Numbered from the stretch's first letter, positions 40,467 to 49,764 are shown. The stretch is DNA of 64,000 bases from Pseudomonas sp. BN102 (GCF_029871245.1 NZ_SSON01000072.1:165112-229111), one strand, 5' to 3'. Notes: generated by a model from the sequence alone, not told the origin. Program-made: numbers and translations.

Positions 40467-42314
40467 ATGGCCAAGCGCCCCGCCCCAGCCAAACCCCGCA
40501 GCAAGGCCACCGCCAAGCGGCTGGATGTTCGCCGCGACTCCATGGACTTCCGCGACCTCACCTACTCCGCTTCCCTGGCGCCGTTGCCGGATGAGCTCTA
40601 CCCGGACTGGCAGTTGCTGCACATCCTCGACCAGGGTGAGGAAGGCGCCTGCACCGGCTTCGGCCTGGCGGCGGCGGTCAACTACCTGCGCAGCCGGCGC
40701 GGACTGGCTGGCCAGGTCAGCCCGGCGATGCTTTTCGCCATGGCCCGCCGCTATGACCAGTGGCCCGGCGAGAACTACGACTTCAGCAGCGCCCGTGGCG
40801 CCATGAAGGGCTGGCACAAGCATGGGGTCTGCCTGGAGGGTAGCTGGCCGCTGGGACGCAAGGTCGCGCTGACCCCGGAGATCCAGCAGGAGGCCCTGGA
40901 TATTCCCCTGGGCGCCTATTTCCGGGTCTTCTCGCGGATCAATGACGTGCAGGCGGCGCTGCGCGATGTCGGTGTGCTCTTCGCCTCGGCCCGGACCCAC
41001 GAGGGCTGGCGCGCGCCGCGGCGCGGGGTGATCGACTGGAAGCCGGATGCCCTGGATGTCGGCGGTGGGCACGCCTTCGCCATCATCGGCTACACCCGTG
41101 ACGGCTTCCTGGTGCAGAACTCCTGGGGGCCCGACTGGGGCGGCTATGGTCGCGACAAGCGGGCCCATGCCGGAGTGGCGCTGTGGAGCTACGCAGATTT
41201 CGAGGCCAACGTCTGGGACGTGTGGGTGGCGCAGCTGGGGGTCAGCGTCAACCACGGGGTTACCGATACCGCGACCCGCTACGTCTCCGACGGCGGCACC
41301 GCCCGCCTGGCGCTGGTTGGCCCGCCGCAGGAGGCCATTTACCTGCACTACCTGCACATCGACAACGGCCAGTTCGACGGCCTGGGCCAATATGCCTCCG
41401 ACCTGGCCCAGGTCGAGGCCATCATCGAGGAACTGCAACACAGCAGGCCCAAACACCTGCTGCTCTACGCCCATGGCGGGCTGAACAGCGTCAATGGCTC
41501 GGCTATGCGCACCTTCAAGTGGCGGCCGGCGTTCCGCGACAACGGTGTGCACGAGCTGCATTTCATCTGGGAAACCGGCCTGCTCGCGGAGCTGGGCGAC
41601 ATTCTGCTGAGCAAGCTGCCCCTGGTGGGCGAGCGGGTCGGCTCGGTCAGTTCCTGGTGGGACAACCAGGTGGAAAACCTGGTCCAGCCCCTGGGCTTCG
41701 CCCTCTGGCAGGAAATGAAGCTGGACGCCGAACGCGCCTTCCAGAAGAAGGCCGCCGGCATGCTGGTGCTGCAACGCCTGCTCGGCTGGCTGGCAGCCCA
41801 GGGGGCGCAGGCGCCCAAGGTCCACCTGGTGGGACACAGCGCCGGCTCCATCTGGCATGCGCGGCTGCTGCAGGCCTGGCAGGGGCTGGGCGGGCCGGTT
41901 ATCCACAACCTGGTGCTGTTCGCCCCGGCCTGCACCCTGGAGCTGTACCAGGCGACCTTCCTCAAGGCGCTGGGCCACGGCATCCGCCAGCAGACGGTAT
42001 TCGTGCTCTCGGACCAGGCCGAGCAGGAGGACAACGTTGCCGGTGCCTACCGCAAGTCGTTGCTCTACCTGGTTTCCAACGCCCTGGAAGACAAGCGGAG
42101 GCGAGTGCCGCTGCTGGGCATGCAGAAATTCCTGCCGCCCCAGCAGCCGACGGGCAGCGCGCTGGTGGTGGCCGCCACCAGCAGCCCGGCCAGCCGCAGC
42201 ACTTGCCACGGCGGTTTCGACAACGACCTGCAGACCATGGACAGCCTGCTCCAGCTGGTGCTGGGCAGTGGCAGTTTCCGTGGCTTCAGGGCGGAGGAGT
42301 TGAAGGGGTATTGA
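40467..42314 (+). CDS. Papain-like (C1) peptidase fused to an alpha/beta-hydrolase-like domain
   Basis: A 615-residue protein with no visible signal peptide. Residues about 25-255 form a C1-type cysteine peptidase: Cys62 in QGEEGACTGFGLAAAVNYL, His202 in GGGHAFAIIGYT and Asn218 in LVQNSWGPDWGGYG are the expected triad. From about 325 the protein reads KHLLLYAHGGLNS (HGG oxyanion-type) and HLVGHSAGSIWHARLL (GHSAG nucleophile elbow, Ser458), with His581 in CHGGFDND as a possible catalytic base, an esterase/lipase-like domain. The fusion is not a standard family I recognise. A GGGAGG ribosome-binding site precedes the ATG. It is convergent with terC. Confidence 0.78.
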   Translation: MAKRPAPAKPRSKATAKRLDVRRDSMDFRDLTYSASLAPLPDELYPDWQLLHILDQGEEGACTGFGLAAAVNYLRSRRGLAGQVSPAMLFAMARRYDQWPGENYDFSSARGAMKGWHKHGVCLEGSWPLGRKVALTPEIQQEALDIPLGAYFRVFSRINDVQAALRDVGVLFASARTHEGWRAPRRGVIDWKPDALDVGGGHAFAIIGYTRDGFLVQNSWGPDWGGYGRDKRAHAGVALWSYADFEANVWDVWVAQLGVSVNHGVTDTATRYVSDGGTARLALVGPPQEAIYLHYLHIDNGQFDGLGQYASDLAQVEAIIEELQHSRPKHLLLYAHGGLNSVNGSAMRTFKWRPAFRDNGVHELHFIWETGLLAELGDILLSKLPLVGERVGSVSSWWDNQVENLVQPLGFALWQEMKLDAERAFQKKAAGMLVLQRLLGWLAAQGAQAPKVHLVGHSAGSIWHARLLQAWQGLGGPVIHNLVLFAPACTLELYQATFLKALGHGIRQQTVFVLSDQAEQEDNVAGAYRKSLLYLVSNALEDKRRRVPLLGMQKFLPPQQPTGSALVVAATSSPASRSTCHGGFDNDLQTMDSLLQLVLGSGSFRGFRAEELKGY

Positions 42315-42341
42315 GGTGAGGACCTTGCAGGGGCGCAATAA

Positions 42342-42366
42342 AAAACGGGGCCATCTGGCCCCGTTT
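42342..42366. terminator. Bidirectional terminator between convergent genes
   Basis: AAAACGGGGCCA (42342-42353) pairs with TGGCCCCGTTTT through a 2-3 nt loop, with A-run and T-run on both sides. It serves the peptidase-hydrolase and terC genes. Confidence 0.93.
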
Positions 42367-42379
42367 TCATTGCGTCGGC

Positions 42380-43138
42380 TTACTCGCCAATGATGTCCCG
42401 GCGCAGTTTCACCGGGTCTTCCTTGCGGCCGCGGGCGACGCGCGCGCGGATGTTGAGCGCCTCCACGGCCAGAGAGAAGGCCATGGCGAAGTAGACGTAG
42501 CCCTTCGGTACGTGGACTTCGAAGGATTCGGCGATCAGCACGGTACCCACCACGACCAGGAAGGACAGCGCCAGCATCTTCAGGCTCGGGTGGCGGTCGA
42601 TGAAGCTGCTGATGGTGCCGGCGGCCAGCATCATCACCAGCACGGCGACGACGATCGCGGCGACCATCACCGGCACGTTGGAGACCATGCCGACGGCGGT
42701 GATCACCGAGTCCAGGGAGAACACGATGTCGATGATGGCGATCTGGATGATGGTACCGACGAAGCCGCCGGCCATGCTTTTGGGCTCGCCTTCGGTTTCG
42801 TCCTCGCCTTCCAGGCCTTGGTACATCTCGGAGCTGCTCTTCCACAGCAGGAACAGGCCGCCGAAGAAGAGGATCAGGTCACGGCCGGAGATGCCCTGGC
42901 CGAACAGCTCGAACAGGTCGGTGGTAAGCCGCATGATCCAAGTGATGGACAGCAGCAGCAGGATGCGGGTGACCATCGCCAGCGCCAGGCCGAAGAACCG
43001 GGTGCGCGCCTGCAGGTGCGGCGGCATGCGCCCCACGAGGATGGCGATCATGATGATGTTGTCGATGCCGAGGACGATTTCCAGGGCGGTCAGGGTGAAG
43101 AAGGCGACCCAGATTTCCGGGCTGGTCAGCCATTCCAT
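42380..43138 (-). CDS. TerC family integral membrane protein
   Basis: A 252-residue polytopic membrane protein. MEWLTSPEIWVAFFTLTALE and LGIDNIIMIAILVGRMP are the TerC/YgdQ hallmarks (charged GIDN in the first helix); a second IDIVFSLDSVITAVGM segment carries the matching FSLDS motif. The family is tied to tellurite resistance and to metal handling during protein secretion (manganese). It ends by ARVARGRKEDPVKLRRD in the cytoplasm. Metal specificity is inferred from the family only. Confidence 0.9.
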   Translation of the reverse strand: MEWLTSPEIWVAFFTLTALEIVLGIDNIIMIAILVGRMPPHLQARTRFFGLALAMVTRILLLLSITWIMRLTTDLFELFGQGISGRDLILFFGGLFLLWKSSSEMYQGLEGEDETEGEPKSMAGGFVGTIIQIAIIDIVFSLDSVITAVGMVSNVPVMVAAIVVAVLVMMLAAGTISSFIDRHPSLKMLALSFLVVVGTVLIAESFEVHVPKGYVYFAMAFSLAVEALNIRARVARGRKEDPVKLRRDIIGE

Positions 43139-43182
43139 GATGCGTTGATCCTCGTGAGTTTCTTGGTCTAGGGATGGGCACT

Positions 43183-43220
43183 AACAAGCCGGAAGGAGCT
43201 TACGCAGTTTCCGGCTTGTT
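43183..43220. other. Inverted repeat between terC and the CitMHS gene
   Basis: AACAAGCCGGA (43183-43193) and TCCGGCTTGTT (43210-43220) form a perfect 11-bp stem with a 16-nt loop. No T-run follows on either strand, so it is a possible terminator or mRNA structure downstream of the CitMHS gene. Confidence 0.65.
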
Positions 43221-43242
43221 CGGGGGTGTCATTCGGCGGCTG

Positions 43243-44550
43243 TCAGTGCGATCCGAAGAGCGGGAACACACCCAGCAGCAAGGCGGCGACGAGGATACAC
43301 AGACAAATCATCACCGCCCACTTCAATGTGAAGCGCTGGTGGTCGCCGAACTCCACCTTGGCCAGGCCCACGAGCAGGTAGGTCGAAGGTACCAGCGGGC
43401 TCAGCAGATGCACCGGCTGGCCTACGATAGAGGCCCGCGCCATCTCCACCGGGCTGATGCCGTAATGGCCCGCCGCTTCCGCCAGAACCGGTAACACCCC
43501 GTAATAAAATGCGTCGTTGGACATGAAGAAGGTGAACGGCATGCTCACCACCGCGGTGATCACCGCCATGTAGGGGCCCATCGACGGCGGGATGATCGCC
43601 AGCAGGCTCTTGGACATGGCTTCCACCATCCCGGTGCCGGAGAGGATGCCGGTGAAGATGCCGGCGGCGAAGATCAGACCCACCACCGCCAGGACGTTGC
43701 CGGCATGGGCAGCGACCCGTTCCTTCTGCTGCTGCAGGCAGGGGTAGTTGATGATCATGGCCAGGCTGAAGGCGATCATGAACAGCACCGGCAGCGGCAG
43801 CAGGCCGGCAACCAGGGTCACCATCAGGGCGGCGGTCAGCGCGGCGTTCACCCACAGCAGCTTGGGACGGCGGGCTTCCGGGAACTGCGAAACGCTGATC
43901 TCGTCATGGTTGATCTGGTCGTCCGGCAGGTGCAGCACGCCGAGGCGCGCGCGCTCGCGCTTGCCATAGGCCCAGGCGAGGCCGAACAGGGCGATGGCGC
44001 CGGCGATCATGGCCGGGATCATCGGCACGAAGATATCCGACGGGTCCACGTGCAGCGCGCTGGCGGCGCGGGCGGTGGGGCCGCCCCAGGGGGTCATGTT
44101 CATGATGCCGCCGGCGAGGATGATCAGGCCGGCCATGATCAGCGGGCTCATGCCCAGGCGGCTGTACAGCGGCAGCAGGGCGGCGACGCAGATCATGTAG
44201 GTGGTGGCGCCGTCGCCATCCATGGAAACGATCAGGGCCAGGGCGGCCGTGCCCATGGAGACCTTCAGCGGGTCGCCCTTGACCAGCTTGAGGATCTTGC
44301 GCACGGCCGGGTCGAACAGGCCGGAGTCGATCATCAGGGCGAAGTAGAGGATGGCGAACATCAGCATCACCCCGGTGGGGGCGAGCTTGCCGATGCCTTC
44401 GAGCATCATCGGGCCGATGCCCGCGGCGAAGCCGCCGATCAGGGCGAAGGCGATGGGAACGATGATCAGGGCGATCAGGGCGGACAGGCGCTTGGTCATG
44501 ATCAGGTACATGAAGCAGATGACCATGGCGAAGCCGAGCAGAGTCAGCAT
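43243..44550 (-). CDS. CitMHS family citrate/metal:proton symporter
   Basis: A 435-residue inner-membrane transporter with about 12 helices. MLTLLGFAMVICFMYLIMTK starts the first helix; ALIVSMDGDGATTYMICVAA and MNMTPWGGPTARAASALHVD are characteristic of CitMHS proteins, which import citrate complexed with magnesium or calcium. GGAGAA precedes the ATG at 44550. The upstream 263 bp to the AEC gene holds the promoter. No two-component partner is adjacent. Confidence 0.9.
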   Translation of the reverse strand: MLTLLGFAMVICFMYLIMTKRLSALIALIIVPIAFALIGGFAAGIGPMMLEGIGKLAPTGVMLMFAILYFALMIDSGLFDPAVRKILKLVKGDPLKVSMGTAALALIVSMDGDGATTYMICVAALLPLYSRLGMSPLIMAGLIILAGGIMNMTPWGGPTARAASALHVDPSDIFVPMIPAMIAGAIALFGLAWAYGKRERARLGVLHLPDDQINHDEISVSQFPEARRPKLLWVNAALTAALMVTLVAGLLPLPVLFMIAFSLAMIINYPCLQQQKERVAAHAGNVLAVVGLIFAAGIFTGILSGTGMVEAMSKSLLAIIPPSMGPYMAVITAVVSMPFTFFMSNDAFYYGVLPVLAEAAGHYGISPVEMARASIVGQPVHLLSPLVPSTYLLVGLAKVEFGDHQRFTLKWAVMICLCILVAALLLGVFPLFGSH

Positions 44551-44813
44551 GGCGATTCTCCGGACGTGGTTCGGGCGGGACGGGGGCGGGTCAGCGCGTG
44601 GCCGAAGGCGTGCGGAGAGCGGGCGGAGGAGTGCCGGGACGGCAGCAGGAATGGAACATGGCGATCACCAATCTTGTTGTTGTCGGAATGCCGGTCTCTT
44701 GCCGGCAATGGGGCGGATGCTAAGCCCGCAACCTTTCAGCCAGCTTTCGGCGGTGATCGGAGCCGATTGCGTGGGGATTTATCGACGAACGGCGGCCAGG
44801 CCGCCTGGACGCC

Positions 44814-45722
44814 TCAGGTGGACACGGCGCGCATGACCAGCAGCAGGCTGCCGGCGGCGAGCAGGGTCTGCAGGGTGATGATGCCGGCCATCAGGTGGCT
44901 GTCGCCGCCCAGTTGGCGGGTCAGCACGTAGGCCGTGGGGGCGGTGGGCAGGGCGAAGAAGAGCACCAGGATGTTGCTTTCCATCGCCGGCAGGCCCAGC
45001 ACGCGGGCCACCGCGAAGGCCAGGGCGGGCATGGCCAGGAGGCGCAGCGCGCAGTTCCAGGCCAGGGCCGGCACTTCGCCGGCGAGCTCCTGTGGGCGCA
45101 GGGCGGCGCCGACGCAGAGCAGGCCCAGGGGCAGGCTGGCCACGGCCAGCAGGTTGAGCAGGCGGTCGGTGCCGCCGGGCAGGCCGAATCCCGCCAGATT
45201 GACCAGTGCGCCGGCCAGGCAGGCGAGGATCAATGGGTTCTTCGCCACCGGCAGCAGCAGGCCGTGCAGGCTGACGCCGCGCTCGGCGGTCAATGCCCAG
45301 ACCGACATCAGGTTCACCAATGGCACCATCAGCGCCAGCATCAGCGCCGCCATGGCCAGGCCGTCCTTGCCGTAGAGGCTGCCGATGGCGGCCAGGCCCA
45401 GGTAGGTGTTGAAGCGCAGGATGCCCTGGGTGATGGCGCCGAAGCGCGCCGCCGGCCAGCCCAGCAGGCGCTGGGCGAGCAGCAGGGCGACCCAGCCGAT
45501 GCCGAGGCCGAGGAATACCGCCAGCGCCAGCCGCGGCAGCGCCGGGTTGTCCAGCGGCGCGGTGGCCAGGCTGCTGAAGAGCAGGGCGGGGAACAGGATG
45601 AAGTAGTTGAGGCGTTCGGCGGCGGGCCAGAAGGCGTCGCCGGGGAAGTCCAAGCGGCGCAGCAGGTAGCCGCCGACTATCAGGGCGAAGAGGGGCCAAA
45701 GGGCTTGCAGGAGGGTGATCAC
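44814..45722 (-). CDS. AEC (auxin efflux carrier) family transporter
   Basis: A 302-residue membrane protein with ten hydrophobic segments in two five-helix repeats (LLQALWPLFALIVGGYLLRR at the start; NPLILACLAGALVNLAGFGL in the middle). LNYFILFPALLFSSL and FFALPTAPTAYVLTRQLGGD are typical of AEC/MFS-like exporters for organic acids. It begins at a GTG; no strong ribosome-binding site is seen. The substrate is unknown. Confidence 0.87.
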   Translation of the reverse strand: MITLLQALWPLFALIVGGYLLRRLDFPGDAFWPAAERLNYFILFPALLFSSLATAPLDNPALPRLALAVFLGLGIGWVALLLAQRLLGWPAARFGAITQGILRFNTYLGLAAIGSLYGKDGLAMAALMLALMVPLVNLMSVWALTAERGVSLHGLLLPVAKNPLILACLAGALVNLAGFGLPGGTDRLLNLLAVASLPLGLLCVGAALRPQELAGEVPALAWNCALRLLAMPALAFAVARVLGLPAMESNILVLFFALPTAPTAYVLTRQLGGDSHLMAGIITLQTLLAAGSLLLVMRAVST

Positions 45723-45823
45723 GGTGACATCCAGTCAGGCATGAGAGGGCAATCTTCGGCATCCCCGCCCCGATGCGCAACCGCCTGCTAGGGTGAAAGG
45801 CAGCCCCGCTCGCGGAGACCACC

Positions 45824-46225
45824 ATGGCCGAACTGCACACCGGCGGCTGCCATTGCGGGCAGCTGCGCTACGCCGTCGAGGCGCCCATGGACGATATCGC
45901 CCACTGTCATTGCTCCATTTGCCGGCGGTCCACCGGCGGCATCGTCACCACCTGGGCCACCGTGCCCCTGGCGAGTTTCCGCTGGACCGCCGGCACCCCC
46001 GCTGAATACGCCTCGTCGAGCAACGCCGTGCGCTATTTCTGTCCCCATTGCGGCAGCCAACTGGCGTTTTTCACCCAGCTTGCGCCGGACAGCCTGGATA
46101 TCACCGTGGCGACCCTGGACCAGCCGGAGAAGGCACCTGCGGACCGGCATATCTGGGTGAAGAACCGTCTGCCCTGGCTGAGCCTGGACCCGCAGTTGCC
46201 GGAAGAGGATGAGGAGCAGTTGTGA
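45824..46225 (+). CDS. GFA family (glutathione-dependent formaldehyde-activating-like) zinc protein
   Basis: A 133-residue protein with the Mss4-like fold of the GFA family. Zinc ligands are visible in GGCHCGQLRY, CHCSICRRSTGG and YFCPHCGSQL. The conserved TWATVPLASFRW stretch and DITVATLDQP segment are standard. True Gfa acts with glutathione on formaldehyde, but most members are uncharacterised. RBS CGGAGA is before the ATG at 45824. It ends 16 bp before repeat family B and is convergent with the DUF4105 gene. Confidence 0.9.
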   Translation: MAELHTGGCHCGQLRYAVEAPMDDIAHCHCSICRRSTGGIVTTWATVPLASFRWTAGTPAEYASSSNAVRYFCPHCGSQLAFFTQLAPDSLDITVATLDQPEKAPADRHIWVKNRLPWLSLDPQLPEEDEEQL

Positions 46226-46240
46226 ATTGGAGCTGCCTGC

Positions 46241-46304
46241 GTAGGGTGCGCTGCGCGCACCGGGACTTCTGCACGGCGGGCGCGGTGCGCACGGCGCACC
46301 CTAC
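46241..46304. repeat. Palindromic repeat family B
   Basis: GTAGGGTGCGCTGCGCGCAC at the start and GTGCGCACGGCGCACCCTAC at the end. It lies between the convergent GFA-type and DUF4105 genes. Confidence 0.88.
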
Positions 46305-46357
46305 GGGCGTCAGCCCCGCAGGATCGGTGGAGCCCCGCGATACCCATATGCGGCGGG

Positions 46358-48307
46358 TCAGGGCAGGACGAGCCCGCCGGCATCCTTGTGCAGTTGGCGC
46401 AGGTGCGCACCGATTGCCTTGAGGTTGGCTTCCGTAGCGTTGAGTTCGGCCATGCGCTGCGGCTCCAGCAGGCTGCGCACTTCGTGGTCGAGGTCGTCGC
46501 TGAGCTTGCGCATGGTCTGCTGGCGGCTACTGCTTTCGGCTTCGAGATTTTTCCATTCGGCGCTTTGCGGCAGGCCATAGCCGCCTTGCAGCATCTCCGC
46601 CGGGCGGCTGAGGAAGCCGCTGTTGGCGAGCATCTGCTCCAGGGTGCCGCCGGCCTTGGCGAAGCGGGTCTGTCCGGCCTGTTCACGGGAACTGAGGTAG
46701 TTGCGCTTGAGCTCGTCCTGGGCCAGCAGCAGTTGGCGGCGCTGGGCGGCTTGCTCCAGCAGGAGCAGGGCGGCGCTGGCGCGCAGGTCGGCCTGGGCGA
46801 ACCATGGGCGGCGCTGTTCGGCGGTCAGTTCCAGCCAGTCTTCCACCTCTTCCTGGGGCACCTTCAGGCGCTCGCGGATGACCTTGAACATGGCCTGGTA
46901 GCGGTCGCGGAAGGAATCGAAGCGGTAGCCCAGGCGCAAGGCTTCCTTGGGATCTTCCAGGGGGGCGCGGTCCGCCACGCCGCGGCCTTCGAGAAGCTTG
47001 AGCAGGCCGTTGGGCATGATGCTGTCGAGGTCGCGCAGGGCCGGGTGGTCGGTGCCGCTGCGCAGCAGCTTGAGGGTTTCCACCGCGCAGTTGTTGGAGA
47101 GGAACCAGTAGTCGCCGTCGTAGCTCCAGTGCATCTCGGCGGCGTGCTCGACCAGGGCTTCGGTTTCCTCGCGGTTGAGCTTGAGGGGCACCGAGGCCAG
47201 GCTGCGCAGTTCCACTTTGGTGTACTCCTCGATTACCTGGTGCAGTGGCAGTACGAAGAGCCGCGAGGGATAGGCGCCGGTGAGGCCGTCCCAGCTGGAT
47301 AGCTGCACGTCGCCGACGAAGGCGCGGTAGGAGAGCACCAGGTGCTGGTCGAGGTCGAGACGGCAGTCCGGCCCGCGCGGGCGGCCCGGGGCGCAGATCA
47401 CCAGGCGCAGCATGCTGTGGCCCCAACGGCTGACCCAGTTCTGGTTGGCCTCGGCGAACAGGTAATCCACTTCATAGACCCGCTCGGGGTCGAGCTTGCC
47501 CAGGGGCTGCTTGCCGAAGTCGCGGCCGGCATTCAGGTAGGCGTAGCCGCTTGCGCAGTCGGCGCGATCCGCCGGAGCCCAGCCGAAGTGTTCGCGGTAA
47601 TAGCGATAGAGCGCCGGGCGGCGGCAGGCATAGGACGGATCGAGGAGGAAGTACTCCATGTTCACCGCGACGAACTCGCGCGAATTCTTCAGTTCGTAGA
47701 TGTCCGGGCTGCGCGCCACCTGGTGGTTTTCCGCTTCGCGCTGGCCGCGCCTACCGACGTACTGGGGCCAGCCGGCAAGGTCCAGCAGGCGCGGGTCGTC
47801 GCTGAAAGAGAAGCGGCGCTCGGTCTGGCCCCGGCAGTCTCCGGGGAGCCCGACCAGGCCATTGCTCCCGGCCTGGGCGCGGCAGCGGAACTGTTGCGTC
47901 CTGTCGGCGGAGGACCAGAGCCGGGCGCGGTCGTAGAGGTGGGTCAGCTCGTGGAGCACGGTGGCGATCATCTCGCGGCGCACCGTACCGTGGACGCGAT
48001 TGGTCGTCTGCCTGTCCGCACTGCCGTCGGTGAGGCCGGGCAGCAGGCGCCGGTTGAGCACCAGGGCGTCGAAGCGGGTGGCGCGGCCGTAGCCGTTTTC
48101 CGGCAGGTCTTCGCTCCAGCTGACTTCCACTTTGCGATCCAGGCGCTCGGCGAAGGCCGGCGGCAGCGCGGCGCGGGCCTCATCCAGGAGTCGCTGGCTG
48201 GCCTGGCGCTGGGGCGGGGTGAGGCCCTCGGCGTCCAGTACCAGGCGCAAGTCGGCTTGGGCCGTGGCCGCAACCAGCAGGCCGCCCAGGCAGAGGAGGC
48301 GCAACAA
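46358..48307 (-). CDS. DUF4105 domain exported protein
   Basis: A 649-residue protein with an N-terminal signal peptide (LRLLCLGGLLVAATAQA). A zinc-protease-like HELTH is in IATVLHELTHLYDRARLW near residue 120; the DUF4105 region follows with SRWGHSMLRLVICAPGRPRG and LSNNCAVETLKLLRSG, whose Cys and upstream His fit the NlpC/P60-like proposal for the family. It begins at a TTG; no ATG or GTG lies between it and the upstream in-frame stop. The C-terminal 150 residues are helical and charged. Followed upstream by two DUF2388 genes. Role unknown; periplasmic. Confidence 0.8.
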   Translation of the reverse strand: MLRLLCLGGLLVAATAQADLRLVLDAEGLTPPQRQASQRLLDEARAALPPAFAERLDRKVEVSWSEDLPENGYGRATRFDALVLNRRLLPGLTDGSADRQTTNRVHGTVRREMIATVLHELTHLYDRARLWSSADRTQQFRCRAQAGSNGLVGLPGDCRGQTERRFSFSDDPRLLDLAGWPQYVGRRGQREAENHQVARSPDIYELKNSREFVAVNMEYFLLDPSYACRRPALYRYYREHFGWAPADRADCASGYAYLNAGRDFGKQPLGKLDPERVYEVDYLFAEANQNWVSRWGHSMLRLVICAPGRPRGPDCRLDLDQHLVLSYRAFVGDVQLSSWDGLTGAYPSRLFVLPLHQVIEEYTKVELRSLASVPLKLNREETEALVEHAAEMHWSYDGDYWFLSNNCAVETLKLLRSGTDHPALRDLDSIMPNGLLKLLEGRGVADRAPLEDPKEALRLGYRFDSFRDRYQAMFKVIRERLKVPQEEVEDWLELTAEQRRPWFAQADLRASAALLLLEQAAQRRQLLLAQDELKRNYLSSREQAGQTRFAKAGGTLEQMLANSGFLSRPAEMLQGGYGLPQSAEWKNLEAESSSRQQTMRKLSDDLDHEVRSLLEPQRMAELNATEANLKAIGAHLRQLHKDAGGLVLP

Positions 48308-48334
48308 GGTGTTCAGGGTTCGATTCTCGAAGGG

Positions 48335-48655
48335 TCAGAGGGCAAGGATGGTCTCGGCCAGGACCTGGTCGCTGGCTTCGCGGGCTTGGGGGAACTTCTC
48401 GCGCAGGGCGCCGAATGCGGCTTCCAGCTGGGCGCTACGGATATCTCCGGCACTGGCGACGAAGCTGGCGGCGTCGTCGCGGGCGGCCATCACCACTTTC
48501 ATGTCGCGGATCGAGGTGGTGGTGTCGGAGGTGAAATCGAGTGTACGGTCCAGCGCACGAACAATGATGTTACTGGTAGCCACCAAGGTCTGGGCCTGGG
48601 CGGCGCCGGCAACGAGGAAAAGGGCGATGGCTGCGACAGACAGCGAGCGGCGCAT
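48335..48655 (-). CDS. DUF2388 small exported protein (copy 1)
   Basis: A 106-residue periplasmic protein: signal peptide MRRSLSVAAIALFLVAGAAQ, then a Ser/Thr/Asp-rich TLDFTSDTTTSIRD and the conserved AARDDAASFVASAGDIRSAQ, ending ETILAL. The N-terminal extension to 48718 has no ribosome-binding site; the ATG at 48655 has GGAGAG. It is paralogous to the gene at 48823. The family is restricted mainly to pseudomonads and has no known function. Confidence 0.85.
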   Translation of the reverse strand: MRRSLSVAAIALFLVAGAAQAQTLVATSNIIVRALDRTLDFTSDTTTSIRDMKVVMAARDDAASFVASAGDIRSAQLEAAFGALREKFPQAREASDQVLAETILAL

Positions 48656-48822
48656 GGAAGCTCTCCGTGAAGTATCTAAGGTATTGGACGGAAATCCCCG
48701 TCGGCGGTTCTCGGCCACGGGCGTAGGGCGCGAAGGTTAGCGGAAATGAGCTGGTGAGGGCCAGGCAGCGCGGGGCGTGCAGCCGGGTGGGCCGCGCAGG
48801 GTGCGCGGCCCGGAGGGAGCCA

Positions 48823-49140
48823 TTAGAGGGCGAGGATCGCCTGGGCCAGTTGCAGGTCGCTGGCGGCCAGTTGCGGCTGCAGGTTGCGGATGTGCTTGAA
48901 CGCGGCTTCCAGTTGGGCTCCACGGATGTCGCCGGCGCTGGCAACGAAGCTGGCGGCGTCGTCGCGGGCGGCGAGAACGATCTTGTCGTCATCGAACGAC
49001 GAAGTGACGTCCGAAGTGGCATCCGAGGTTGCCGCGACGGCGTTGACCACGGCATCGGTGGTAACCACGAAGCTGGTGGCCGAGGCGCTGGTGGCGAGCG
49101 TCAGCAGTGCTGCGGCGCTGAGCAGGCGAATAGAGGTCAT
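48823..49140 (-). CDS. DUF2388 small exported protein (copy 2)
   Basis: A 105-residue paralogue of the previous gene: signal peptide MTSIRLLSAAALLTLATSAS, a TSDATSDVTSSFDDDK stretch, and AARDDAASFVASAGDIRGAQ, ending AQAILAL. The two copies share an identical 14-residue core (AARDDAASFVASAG) but differ elsewhere, indicating an older tandem duplication. RBS AGGAG sits before the ATG at 49140. Confidence 0.88.
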   Translation of the reverse strand: MTSIRLLSAAALLTLATSASATSFVVTTDAVVNAVAATSDATSDVTSSFDDDKIVLAARDDAASFVASAGDIRGAQLEAAFKHIRNLQPQLAASDLQLAQAILAL

Positions 49141-49236
49141 GGGGGACTCCTTTGACTGACCGGAGCGACAGCGCGAGAAGTGCTGTCGACTGGATGGAAA
49201 GCCTAGTCAAAATGGGCCTTCCGGGCCAGTGCTGGC

Positions 49237-49446
49237 TCAACGCCAGAAGGGTTTCTCCAGCTCCTGGTAGCGCTCGCTCGGACTGATGCCGACATCCGCC
49301 AGGGCTCGCGGGTCCAGTTTTGCGAGCTGGTGCCGGGTGCGTGCATTGCGTTGCCATTGGGTGACGATGGCGAACAGGCGGAGGTACCAGGACGTGCGGG
49401 GCAGGCTGGACTGGAGTTGGGCAGGGGCAGTCAGGGTGCGGTCCAT
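49237..49446 (-). CDS. DUF1127 small protein (copy 1)
   Basis: A 69-residue protein: MDRTLTAPAQLQSSLPRTSW, then a helical TRHQLAKLDPRALADVGIS core and the ending KPFWR. This is the DUF1127 pattern (short helical proteins; some bind RNA or act in phosphate and carbon homeostasis). The ATG at 49446 is preferred to the upstream 49527 because the core N-terminus MDRTL matches the neighbouring copy's MERTL. A basic-rich centre (WQRNARTRHQ) could bind nucleic acid. Confidence 0.88.
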   Translation of the reverse strand: MDRTLTAPAQLQSSLPRTSWYLRLFAIVTQWQRNARTRHQLAKLDPRALADVGISPSERYQELEKPFWR

Positions 49447-49634
49447 GGCGCTTTTCCTTCCCGCGGCGCGGCGGGGATTGGTTATGGAGGGCCATGATCT
49501 CGTTCTGCGACAAGGCTGTGCAGCCACAGTGGCGTGGAATTGTGCTGTAGCAGATCAATTTGATTGGTAACTGTACTGGTATGAATTGGCGCAGCTGTGC
49601 CGAAGTACTTGATCCTGGCCGGATCTGAGCCACC

Positions 49635-49698
49635 GTGGGGTGCGCTGCGCGCACCAGAACTACCGTGCAGCCTGCCTGGTGCGCACGGCTCACCCTAC
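49635..49698. repeat. Palindromic repeat family B
   Basis: GTGGGGTGCGCTGCGCGCAC and GTGCGCACGGCTCACCCTAC as inverse arms. It lies between the two DUF1127 genes. Confidence 0.82.
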
Positions 49699-49732
49699 AG
49701 GAGAGCCGGGAATGCATATTTGGGGGGCCGGA

Positions 49733-49764
49733 AACGACGAAACCCGTCGCTTGCGGCGACGGGT
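49733..49764 (-). terminator. Terminator after the second DUF1127 gene
   Basis: On the minus strand ACCCGTCGC, loop, GCGACGGGT is followed by TTCGTCGTTTCC. Stem spans about 49742-49764; the T-rich tail is interrupted, so termination strength is uncertain. Confidence 0.6.
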
